Shown here: positions 11,217 through 22,189 of the stretch, one piece after another
Layout: each line of letters opens with the position of its first letter
Numbering within the stretch: the stretch's first letter is position 1
Source of the DNA: Polytrichum commune
Lineage: Eukaryota > Streptophyta > Polytrichopsida > Polytrichales > Polytrichaceae
Reading direction: 5' to 3'
Length of the DNA: 64,000 nt
Assembly: GCA_950295325.1 (NCBI GenBank)
Contig: OX485805.1
Span: 28,819,501 to 28,883,500 of the forward strand
Notes under the pieces: model-generated
The model's database searches: none
What the model was told of the DNA's origin: nothing
The model's input: the letters and a program-made list of their open reading frames with translations, nothing else
Translations under genes and position numbers: made by a program

Positions 11217-12186
11217 GGGCCGGTTTACACTACAGTGGAGAAGGCCTCCGGTTGGTCAAGAATGCTTGGCCAAGACATGGTTGTATGAGGCAAATGGTGG
11301 ATGTGCCGGAGAAGAATTAAAAGCAATAAAATATTTCTTAAGGAGTCTTGACCGGTTGAAGTCTAAACACCTAGAGGAGAAGTTTAGCGGAGAAGTCCAC
11401 CCGTGAAGAGAAGTTCACCTAATGGTGAAGATTTTTTGTGATAAAAAACCATAATTCTCTACATTCACATTGTATCAACAGATTTCAACAAGAATTGTGT
11501 TCATAAGAATTGTGTAATATAATGTTCAATTTTATTCAAAAGATAATGAAAATTGCCAAATTGCCAATTGTCAAGTTTGGCCCATGTAGGAAATAAATGT
11601 CTCCTTGGGTGTTTAAGAATGAAGAGGGGAAAACCCATACACATTGGACAAAGCACTACTCTTTGGTATTATTTAAGACATGCTCTCCTCTTAATTATCC
11701 TCATCAATTTCTCTCTTCTTATCTTTGATCTTCAATCATGGATAATCGAAGAAGAGAGATTTTGTGCTCTTTTATGATCTTTACGGTTTTGAAGTATTTT
11801 ATCGTTTCAACTATGGCGATACAAAAAACCATCATGTATCACCATAATGCTTCAATTATGATGATGGCATATTTTTTGTTTGGGAGCAAGGAGAGGGTGT
11901 GTAGAAATTTGACCGGCCAAGTGGATAATTTTTTATTGAGTTGGGCTTCTCCGGCCTCTTGAGGCCGGACAAGAAACTCCTCCTCCGGAGAAGCCCAACT
12001 CCAAAAAGTGCCGCCATGTAGGCGGCCATGTCATTTTATCATCCATGAGAAAAGTTCACCACCATTGTTTTCTTCACCTAGTGTAAACACCCACCGGTCA
12101 AGAGTTGCATTTTCGACCAATCACAATTGAGAAACGCCCTTTTTTTCATGACCAGTGGACTTCTCCACGGTAGTGTAAACCGGCCC
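11217..12186. mobile_element. PIF/Harbinger-like element flanked by TAA
   Basis: Ends are inverted: GGGCCGGTTTACACTACAGT at the left, and GGGCCGGTTTACACTACCGT reading in from the right, followed by GGAGAAG on both. TAA flanks both sides (11214-11216 and 12187-12189), as expected for Harbinger/Tourist insertions. Inside are further copies of the TGGAGAAG and GTTCACC motifs. A short frame starting MDNRRREILCSF at 11738 resembles the start of plant Harbinger transposases, but it is not followed by a DDE domain. The element is non-autonomous. Confidence 0.75.
11938..12001. repeat. Perfect 17 bp inverted repeat within the Harbinger-like element
   Basis: GAGTTGGGCTTCTCCGG at 11938-11954 is exactly inverted at 11985-12001. 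A smaller GGCCTC/GAGGCC palindrome lies in the loop. Confidence 0.85.
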
Positions 12187-12710
12187 TAATACAACAACAT
12201 TCCACACTATTTTGATTATTTACTACCACAGCAACAAACATATAGTAAATGTTTTTCATGCGATTGATATGCTTATGAACAAACAAAAATAACAATAAGT
12301 TTTTGTTTTTTAAATTTTGACCCCATTTTGACCCAAGGTAATTTTCGTAGTTAAAGAGGCAACAATCACAAGGGCAACCTAGTTGCACGTATTAGTGTAG
12401 CTTACAAGTTCAAGTTCCGGCTTTAACTTGAAAATCAATCTATAAGAAGTAACCAACTTGAAGCTCCACCATATTAAGCACACATAAAGGTTCATTTTCT
12501 TCTACCTTGGCTCACCAAACTTGCAAGCTGGAGCTTGAGCTCAACCTCTACGTGATTGGCCTTGAGTGACAACAAAGAACAAGGTGAGGTTGTTGATTAA
12601 CGAATAATTGATATTTGGATGGTCATATTGGACATGGTTTTGTCTAATATTTAACATGGGTCGTGGGTGACGTTGGATTGGTGTACAAGTGGATGCATGG
12701 TACAAGCTAA

Positions 12711-13296
12711 GGGCCACTTCACACACAAGGTTGAAGGCCCCTGACCATGGCAATGTAAGAGCTCTCATTGGTCGAAAAGGTGGAGACCGTCCAAGTTCAC
12801 TTCACAATGGGAGGTGAAAGCCTAAAAGGAGATGAAAAGTTTACATGGAGTCCTACATGGCAGGTTGTGGATAAGGGTGCATGGCCTACTAAAATTTGCG
12901 TCAAACCCACCTCTTGGAGGTGGGCCTGACACAAATTCGAGGAGACCAAGAATTTTTTAATATTTTTTCCAACATGACAAATTTTAGGACAGATTGCAAG
13001 GCAAATTCCATAACAGATTCCAAGACAAATTCTAGGACAAACAAACACCACCAAGTAGTTCTCTAAAATTGATAAATTTTGAAACATGTTATATTAGACC
13101 AAATCCTCCCCTCTTTTTCCGCCAACAAACTAATCAATGGTCCCGCAACATGGTTCATTCTCACTTCACACTATGCTTGAGGGCCCAAGACTACATAAAA
13201 TGGCTTTCCCAACACCCATGGTATGGCCTTTGGATGAGAGTCAAGGGTCCTCACCATTACAAAGTCACGGCTCTTGGCTCATGTGTGAAGTGGCCC
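12711..13296. mobile_element. Harbinger-like MITE flanked by TAA
   Basis: The left end GGGCCACTTCACACACAAGG and the inward-read right end GGGCCACTTCACACATGAGC are inverted. TAA duplications lie at 12708-12710 and 13297-13299. The 586 bp element has no coding capacity. Its terminal sequences match those of 39635-40133, making the two one family. Confidence 0.8.
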
Positions 13297-15890
13297 TAAC
13301 TTATATGCAATTTATGTAAAGATAACTATCAAATAGGGTTCGTATACACAATACAATACTTGCATCCGAGAACATGTGATCCAACCATTATCAAATTGTC
13401 AGACTCTACTAGTCAGATATTGATACTTGGTAGATATCACAATATGCTCGAAAATTTGTGTATACTCAAGTCATTATTTGGGTCAACATCATCCTAATAC
13501 CATATTGAAACAAGAGTAATTTCACCTAGGTATGAAGGCAAGTCGTGGATACCAGTACTTAATTGGAGGCAACTAACCGTGTTGATCTTTTCAAATTATG
13601 CATAGGCATGGGCTAAAAAATAGGTTTTTCAATTCTTTATATACGTTGTGGAGTTAAAGAAATAAAAAATAAAAATGCAAGGTTCCCAACTTTTTCTACA
13701 TCTCATTTAATTTAATTTGGTCTTCACCCAACTTCTTGGTCCTTTTATTTTTGTATAATTTGATATAAACTTCACAAAAGCCTTCCTCTAAGCTGTTTTT
13801 AATCCAAGGCCCCATGCGTATGATATAAGAGTTGCGTACCCGGGGGGCTACGGGGCTAGGAGAGCTACGAAGCCGGTAAGAGTCAACAACTATCGGGAAA
13901 GCATGATTTAAGTAGCTTTCACTTTTATGTTTACTACAAACATTTTACCAATTGTAACTGACGTTTAAGTATATTTGAATAAATTGCTTGTCCAAAAAAA
14001 GTACAATCTGTCCTCTATAAGTGTTAAGTGGTAAATATTTCGAATTGGGTACTTAAATTTTGCTTGTATTTAAAATGTTAAGACTTGTAAAGGGCAGATT
14101 GAAAGGGATGTGCACTTGTGGGGACAAGAACATCAAACAACAACAACAACAACAACATAAGTAATAACACAACAACCACAACTTTGAATGTTTGTATTCC
14201 ATGTTTAACAACCATTATATTTGTGTAATGTTGCGATCTAGTGTTTGTCATATTGATGGTTGGAATTGTCCAAAATTCATGCATCAATTCAAATATACTT
14301 GAATCCTAGTTTATCTCTACTGTATCGTCCACACATTGGAGATCCAAATATTTCATACCAATGATATTGCTTTGAGTATTGTTTTCTCCTTGAAACTAGT
14401 TCTGATGGATTGCTAACCACGACTTAGCACTAAGCCTACTGAGCTCTATCTTGCAACTGGTTAAAATATTGAGCTCAAGTCCAGATCAATGATCGGGGAG
14501 ATCCGGCAGCTAGTTGTAAGTTAGCCGAGTGAAATTGCAAAATTACCGATTTTTTTGGGGAGATTTCGGCCGTATAACCGAGTTAAATATGAAGAGTATA
14601 GGAAATCAACCGACCAGTATGAGATAATGTAGGAAATTTAATCCCTCGGGCTCAAAAAATGGCGGAAATGAGTTGGGTCTCCCGAGGGTATAGGCGGATA
14701 TTGGCTGGTCTCCCGAGGGTATGGGCGGATATTGAATGAGGGAGGTTCTCAGCTGTGTAGGTCACTCTTTTATCATGTTGTGGCCTCAAATCTAATATGA
14801 GGTTTAAAGACCTAGGTATGATAGAAGAGTTTATCCATGGCCATCAACCGGTTGATGGCTTATTTTAGGTTCAACTCTTGCTACGGATAAATTGTTGATC
14901 ATTCTTGTTGGATGTTGATATCATTACATATTATTGTTGTATGCTGATATGCTCTTTGGACATTGTTGTTGAATGGTGTATGTTGTTTGTAGATATAATT
15001 GGAAAACCAACTTACTTATCAATGCCCGAGTTTTTGGCCGGTTGTCATTACAATGAAGAGGAAATTAACCGGCACTTGAAAAAAAATATAGGATATTGGC
15101 CGATCCAAATTAATGACAACAAGTTTGCAACCGATCAAATCCTAAAAAAACCGGTAGAAATTATGAAGGGACGGATTTTAGCTGGTTGAGCTCAAAAATC
15201 TCCCGAACCTTGGTCCAGATTGAACTAAATAAGTTTTGAATGCGCATGAGTTTTGTGTTATGGGTTTTAAGACTCAATTAGCAGTGTTAATTTTGATATC
15301 TACCTATCAATTCATGGTTCCAGGGAAGTAAATTAGGTTTATATTTTTGTTCGACTCAATTCACTTCCCTCAGGCCACGTCAAATTTTGTCTTTTTAGCA
15401 TTACAATACGATTTTTAGCGCATAGGAATGTGATTTTTAGGGAAATTTTGGCCTTAACTCTACCATGCAAAGGCCGTGCCCTTGGGGTTGATTTTCTAGA
15501 TGAGACCAGTCACGTACAAGGATTCACATATGTCATACTTAGCTCCAAACTGGCCTTGACCCCTCACACAAAGCGGACCTAAAAAGGCGTGTCATAGTTC
15601 AATACCTCACAAATGTAGTAAGGGTACCAAAAGAGGCTCTTTACCCCTAGATGCTTGTAGATTTTGGGCTATACCTAATATTTTGTATATTGAATGAGGC
15701 TTCTTGGACTATTTTGAGCTTAAATTCTAAAGAGCATATGAAAGCAATCTTCATTACAAGGCATCCTTACGCAGTTGACTTCGAAATAAAATACCTAGTA
15801 GATAGTTCCAAATGAAGTTGCAATGAAAGACTTTGAGAATTCACTAAAATTACAATTTTAATCACTTTTATCTTGTATTACATCATGAAA
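13297..15890. other. AT-rich host DNA without recognisable genes
   Basis: Contains an (ACA)n tract at about 14134-14157, a single CTCTATAAGTGTTAA block near 14014 resembling a pogo-like end, and a duplicated segment around GGTCTCCCGAGGGTAT (14677 and 14708). A group of CCGGT/ACCGG-rich fragments lies at 14500-15190. None gives a supported gene or element boundary. Confidence 0.5.
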
Positions 15891-15916
15891 CACTATATTC
15901 GTTATTTGGAGACTTT
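15891..15916 (+). repeat. Left terminal inverted repeat of element A
   Basis: CACTATATTCGTTATTTGGA followed by GACTTT. It pairs with 35180-35205 at 25 of 26 positions. Confidence 0.85.
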
Positions 15917-16198
15917 TTGTTAATTTTGAGACTATTTAAGGACGTGGCTTTCACATTTATAGGAATGAAAACACTAAAAATATGCTATGTTCCCAATTTT
16001 GGAAACAAATAAGAGACTCAAATGCATGGAACTACACATTAACAATAAGAAAATGGGATATATGAAAACATTTGCATATGGAAAATCAATATCATATTTA
16101 TTGAATAGGGGTTGAAGTACAAAATGCAAGTGGAATATCCAATATTAGGCGAAAGTCCTAGAAACATAATTCCACAACTACATGTATGTTAATATAGC

Positions 16199-17095
16199 CT
16201 ATACGTTCGGATCATGATTACGACTCACTACTTTTGCTTTTGCAATACTATTATTAGCATTTACGGCCGTTTCACGTTCCTTTGCTTTCATGGCCTCCAT
16301 GGCTCTAAAGATCTCGGGTCCGCGGCTGTAACCTTGTTTATTTGTTGACCCCGAATATGCGCCATTTGCCCATATTTGCCGACCCCCTTCCGAATAAGTG
16401 GAATACGAATGCGTTTGGGAAACCGAACGTCTTGCACTCTTCCGTAGGGCCAAACAACGATCAGACTCGCAAGAAGCTGTCTTCAGTGTTCGCCTATCCA
16501 ATGACGAAGTCGATGATGCCCGGCCCACATTCGTGTACATTGGGGTCTGAACAATGACCATAAATATATATAATGAAGTGGGTTAGTATAAGTGGTTACA
16601 AGTTACGGATGGAAGTCCGAAAAACCCAAGAAGTTGAAATGCACTAATACACGGAAATCATCAAGGAAAAACTTGAGAATGCCAATAGTTGGGCACCTTC
16701 GCCTTTGGGGCGCTGGTTAGAGCTTTTGGGACATCGACGGGTGTAGATACAAGCCCGAGAGGGACGTTCGCAAACGCCGGGACATCAATTTGGGGTTCAT
16801 CCATGCAAAGGCGTCTGGTCGACCGTGGGTTACGGACGTGCTTCTCACTGCGGAGGGGAGATGGAGATGGACTTGGAGAGTAATTGAGTTTTGCAACCTT
16901 TGCAGGAGGGCTATCCACGACTCCGTCTTCAAACCCGGAGTCTTTGGAGTAATCAACAGCAGAGGCAGCATCGACGGCCGAATATTGGAATAGTGAAGGC
17001 ATTGCAACGTCGCTCATACCAAGGGAAAGGGAGCCGGTGTCTGCCTGAGATGCAGACATGCCATTGACGACACTTTTGGGTGCTTGGTGAGGCAA
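16199..17095 (-). CDS. Two downstream exons, unknown protein (element A)
   Basis: Exon 17095-16697 and exon 16546-16199 are read leftwards in one continuous frame, with a GT-AG intron between them. The first part is Ser/Pro-rich and acidic (SPSPSPS region). The second is basic and ends in a helical, Ala/Lys-rich tail (AMEAMKAKERETA). There is no ATG at the 5' edge, only a good acceptor (TTTTTGTGTCTTAG). These are therefore probably the 3' exons of the HAD-containing gene just upstream, although that gene shows a stop at 17188 and no in-phase donor was found. They could also be a separate gene with its first exon unrecognised. Confidence 0.45.
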
Positions 17096-17187
17096 CTAAG
17101 ACACAAAAATACATTACAAAGATAAGGGGAGAAATGTTAGATATTTACATGGAGAGTCCAAGTACAAACCCAAAATCATCAAAGTTT

Positions 17188-20100
17188 TCATATTAATTTA
17201 TTGAGTCTAGCGTAGCCGTACAATCTCCTAAATTCCTCATCTTGTGGGCCTAGAGGCCTATTGCCAATTGGGTTGGAGAGCACAAAATCCGGGACACTTC
17301 CGGGGTGATAGGCAAGCCTCCTAATGTAGGGTCCTAGTTCACTCTCTAGAAAGTTGTCATTTCTATCGCTTTCCCAAGGATCCGGGAATATGCAATTGCC
17401 CGGGGGATTGAGAATACTCTTTGCCGGGCTATCGTCAATGAGGAGTGTGTTATCCGGGGTGGGCCAACAACCGTGGGGAACCCCCTCCAACATAGGGACG
17501 CCCACCCAGAGGTTCTTCCTCAGGACCTTTAAGAATTGAGGCCCACGACCCCCTCCGACCTTGGGTACAATATTGCCACTACGGTCATAGAGGTCATCGC
17601 AGTGTTCTTGACCGAGAAGCAAGCATGGCATTGCGAGTTCTCGGAAAAGGAAACCGACGATGGCCTTCGTGTTGTCCATGAGCATAGAGCTCCAGATGAT
17701 GACATGGGCGAAGCCAAGGACCTCACGAAGGAAGCTCCTCAAACCGGGGCGGGCACGTACAACCTTCTTATTTATGAGAGTATCGAAATGTCCGCCGTAA
17801 TCCATGTCTTGTGGACTACGGAAGGGCCCCTTGGACGCACTATTCGAGATATGTTTGGATTGACAAAGCACCCCATTGAGGTCAAATATTATGAACGGTT
17901 TCATCATGGGCGCGCTTGGTTTTCCCGCGGGGTTGCGACATATCTCCGACGGACCCTGTGATGGAACATTCTATCTAGGTAAATGGTACTACTCAAGAAA
18001 ACCAATTGACAAGCATGGATAAACTCAACACAAATTATAAGGCCAAAAATAATCCGAACCATCCAGTTGAAAAATTGGTATTAATGTAATTGGTGATATA
18101 CATTTGGTGAATAATATACATTGTCGCAAAAAATATCTGTTGAAGTTAATGGAATCTATGCTAACAAAATTGTATCCACCCGCCGGGCGAAGTCGAGGAT
18201 TGAACTCGATAATATACACACGCCACGAAGGAGGCAGACAAGGAAGTTTTGGACGCGCGTCCGTAACGTGGGAGGCATGCTCAAAGGTTGATTACCTCTT
18301 CAAGGGCGAGGTCCGCGCCAGCAGTGCCTCCCTCACCTGGCCCCGTCATGGGTACAGGATCCGGACGCGCGTCCGCAAAATTGTCCAGATCTTCGACCAC
18401 CAACAAGGTGTCTCCAGCCGCTTGCGACCCTTGAGTATCCACGTAAGGCTGATCCTCATCTGTGGAGTCTTGGCTGCCCCGCATATGTACATCTTCATCG
18501 CCGATGGGGGCATTGCCTTCATTGACATCTGTCTCGGCGGCACCCGCCATGTCACGTGCCGGTATCTCCTCCACTCCTGTAGGATGAGAGGAGGGCTCCT
18601 CTGGAGTGGCGACAACAAGGGGAGAGGGCGGGACAATCAACGCGGGGGCTGGATAAGCATGCTCGGGTATATACACCGCATGGCTACTAGACGGAGGCCG
18701 CATGAGAGTGGGGGGCATAGACATGACGGCATCGGGAGCTGTATAGACTACAGGGGGTCTTGCCTGCAAGCTCTGCATCAGGCTCATAAATTGTTGACTT
18801 TGGGCCAAGAACTGTTGATTTTGGGCCATGAGATCGGCGTGCCTTCGAGCAGACTCCAACCTAGCTTGCTCCATCTCAGCTTGGATGGCGGCCATCTTTT
18901 TGGCGTGCTCCTCGTTAGCTTCTCGAAGCCGTTGGTCAAGCTCTTCCTTCATTCGCCTCTCCATCTTCTCGTCCAATTCGGACACTGACATCGGCTCTTT
19001 CTTCACCTTGCCAGGTTCCGTAGGCAAGGCAGAGATGGCATTGTGAATCCTAATCTCATCCTCGTCTTCATCGGAGAGCTCCAAGACCGCGCCTTCAGGG
19101 TATTCGTTGTATGGCGTCTTGTTCCTCTTTCGTCGACTCTCACGATATAGAGAGATATCAGGCCTCAATATCAACTCCAGCACATCCCTCCCCTCCATAG
19201 GGGGTAGATCTGAATGTTGAGATCCCCCTCCAGATGAAGCGGTGCATCCGCCTTCTGCCGCAAGGTCCACATCCTTCTCGGCCATAACTCCTGGAGCACG
19301 AGATGGACCCGCAGTTGAGGGAAATCCAACTCGAGAGGTGGGAGTCCCAAAAGGTGAGAGAACAGGGGTATGAGGGACCCTTATCGGAGTGAAGTTCACG
19401 CGTGCCTCCTGCGCATCCGTGTCGTCTGTTCCCAGCAGGAAAGCACTTGGATTAATTGGGTCGCGAACAAGGCCGTGTAAAGGCTCCTGTGTGGAGGGTT
19501 GCGCTCTTGGGGAACTGGGATCTTGGTCCTCTTCAGGGTCTGTCTCCATTCCGGGCATTGCCTCCTCTCTAGAAGAAAGAGGCACAACAGGATGGGGTGT
19601 AAGGACGTCCATGATGTCCTGGATATCCATTTTGGAGGCCATTACCCTGTGAGTATGGGCGTCATCGTAGTCGGAATCCTGCACAAAAGAATTCACCTGC
19701 AAGCCAAACATCTGGACCATAACAAGAAAATTAGATAAGAACAATAGTGGTGATTGCATATAAATGAGGCTAGATGTCAACACGTTATACGGACGCGCGT
19801 CCGTAAAACCACCACTCAAAAGTTGGACAATTTTACGGACGCACGGTCGTAAAATTCACATGCACCTGATACTGGGTTTTTACGGACGCGCGTCCATAAA
19901 ATAACTATGCAAAAGATAGGTGGGTTGAAAGACAAACAAATACTCACCAGTGCTGCATACATAAACTTCGTGCCTCCGAAGACGTTGTAAACTGTCTCAC
20001 TCATGACAGTTAAAGCCTTCAAGACCCCTATATAAAAGTCCATCCGGAGCTCGAACGCCGGATAGATTGCATGCATTGTCTCCTCAACAAGCTCCTTGGG

Positions 20101-20357
20101 ATGTGGTGGCGGCAACGAATAGACTTTCCTGAACACCTCGTGTGGTTTAATGGGCAATCGCCCAGTTGGGGAAGACTTGCGTGTTAAGAAATAAAGCTGC
20201 ACAGCTCCCACTTGCTTCACCCCCCTTGCCTCTTGAATGAAAGTGATCCCTTCTGTCTTCGCTGGGATGTAGGTGCTGTGGTACATATCGTATTCGAGTG
20301 TGAGCCCAAAAGGGTGCCCACATTTAGTCTTAGACCCTTGAAACGTTAGTTGATGCA
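17188..20357 (-). CDS. Coiled-coil protein with HAD/FCP1-like domain (element A)
   Basis: Leftward exons 20357-19948, 19711-18296 and 17955-17188 join in phase 0 with GT-AG introns. The first exon opens at an acceptor; its first in-frame ATG is at 20286, giving 840 residues. The middle exon is acidic and Pro-rich with a long coiled coil (EKMERRMKEELDQRLREANE onward, with QNQQFLAQSQQF). The last exon is an FCP1/SCP-type HAD domain: FDLNGVL (nucleophile Asp kept near residue 610, acid/base Asp replaced by Asn), VIIWSS as motif II and LLIDDSPAK as motif IV, then FPDPW...ND and GPYIRRLA. Asn at this position is also known in a plant HAD-like family with a DVNGLL signature. The role may be regulatory or structural. 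The palindromes in its introns and upstream mark it as part of element A. Element C carries the same arrangement in its TNPA-like protein. Confidence 0.7.
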
Positions 20358-20359
20358 CT

Positions 20360-22189
20360 TTGAAGTAGCATGTTACTTCACAAAAATATAAAAAGAGTGA
20401 AATGTTAGTCTTAGAAGTACCATGTTGTAAGAGGCTAGGATGTGAGTTGTTATTGTGTTTTTACCTTCGGAAGGATTTGAGTGAATGAGGATAGGTAAGG
20501 AGAACTTGGATTGAGTAGTTAGTGAGTAGGCTAGTACAAATGGATGGAGACAACCAAAGTGACTCAAGAGGCAAGTGCATTCGAATTGGGATGAATGGAG
20601 GATCACATGGAGCGCACAAGTGGACCACCTCATCATGGCCACTTAATGGGGAAGGCCCAAGGAAGAATGCAAGGTGGAGGATAAGCAAATTCTCAAAGCA
20701 CCAATCAAATCACGAGTTAAGCATCGTGGTTTGAATTAAGTGGTGAGCGACGATTTGGGAAAGTAAGGGGAGAAAGTTATGGCGGCGGAAAGCGAAGGAG
20801 GCTAAGTTTGGGTTGAAGCATCCCAAGTTTGGTAAAGTGTGGTAGGTAGAAAGCCAAGGCTAGTTAAATGTTCGAATTAGGATCCTTGTTGATCATTTGA
20901 GGGAGGAAGGCTTAGAAGATAGGATTGGCGCCTACTAAGTAGGAGGAAATCTCAAGGGCTTATCGTGAGCCTTGAGGGTGCTCACCCCCTCAAGCTTACT
21001 ATATAATCCCTCATTCTTCCCTCACTCATCCTCTCTTTCCTTTGTGCTCCAAGGCACCCCACGAGTTATAAGTGTGGGTGTGGGAAGCCATATTGGAGCA
21101 CATGTGTGTGCTTAGTTTTTAGTTTGAGAGCCAAGGCTTGTTAGCCTTGAAGAGGGTTTGACCTCTTGGTAGAATTAGTGTTGACGTGAAGGATTTTAAA
21201 GTTAATTCATGATTCCAATTTGTGGTACTTTAAGTTCATGTTTTGAATACACGTGGTTGCAAGTTCCATGTTTAAGAGTTGAGCACTTGATGTTGTGATG
21301 AGTGCAAAAATATACTTGTGTGGATTAGTTAGTCTTAGTGAAGTTAGGAAATTCTCTCTCCCCCTCTCCTCTCTAGGATTTTAGGATTTTAGGATTAGAG
21401 AAGAATTGTGTGATTAGAAAGGGGTTGTTAGTAGAATTAGGGAAATTAGGTAGGAAGATTAGTTAAGGGCTTGAATAATTAGTGAGGTAGTTGGGGATTA
21501 CAACTACAAAGTTGTGGGTTCATGAAGGAGCTGGGTTTATGAAGGAGCTGGGTTTGTTTAGTTAGAAAGTAAAGAGCTGGGTTTATGAAGGACCTGGGTT
21601 TGTTTAATTAGAAGCTAAGGAGCTGGGTTCATGAAGGAGCTGGGTTTATGAAGGAGCTGGGTTTGTTTAGTTAGAAGCTAAGGAGCTGGGTTTATGAAGG
21701 AGCTGGGTTTGTTTAGTTAGAAAGTAAAGAGCTGGGTTTATGAAGGACCTGGGTTTGTTTAGTTAAAAGCTAAGGAGCTGGGTTCATGAAGGAGCTGGGT
21801 TTATGAAGGAGCTGGGTTTGTTTAGTTAGAAGCTAAGAAGCTGGGTTTATGAAGGAGCTGGGTTTATGAAGGAGCTAGGTTTATGTAATTAGAAAGTAAA
21901 GAGATGGGTTCATGAAGGAGCCTAGTAGATAGCCTACCTAATTAGCTCATAGACAAGTAGTTAGTTACATTATGCTAGTTAGTGTTATGTGTGGCTTTCA
22001 CAAGTAAATGTATTTGAGATTGACTATAGAGAATAGTGTTTTTTTTAACACTTGCATCCTCTCTTTAAAAATAAACCACGTGCACAACTTAATGGAGAAT
22101 GTGGAGCACTCTCGCGATGGCAAGACAAAGGAAGCAAAGACCAAAGTTAAATCCAAGACCACTTGAAGGGTGAACCTTGCACTATGGAC
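20360..22189. other. Spacer in element A with a promoter-like segment
   Basis: No gene seen. At 20996-21010 a TATA-like ACTATATAATCC precedes a pyrimidine-rich stretch (CCCTCATTCTTCCCTCACTC) on the plus strand, as in plant promoters or LTRs. No LTR partner, primer-binding site or reading frame follows. The 5' end of the leftward HAD gene may extend into 20373-20700. Confidence 0.4.
21521..21925 (+). repeat. Minisatellite, units based on GAAGGAGCTGGGTTTATG
   Basis: About 400 bases of tandem, higher-order repeats alternating GGAGCTGGGTTTATGAA with GTTTGTTTAGTTAGAAGCTAA. It is non-coding and lies between the two leftward genes of element A. Confidence 0.85.

Noticed and set aside
13800-13900. 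GC-rich island (ACCCGGGGGGCTACGGGGCT) as a tRNA or organelle fragment
   Set aside because: No cloverleaf or recognisable organelle gene could be folded or matched from it.
18104-18988. A 294-residue plus-strand frame
   Set aside because: It is antisense to the coiled-coil exon of the leftward HAD gene, lacks domain features and crosses that gene's intron.
20990-21180. LTR of a retrotransposon
   Set aside because: A TATA-like box and pyrimidine-rich start exist, but no second copy, primer-binding site, TG...CA borders or retroviral-type coding frames were seen.
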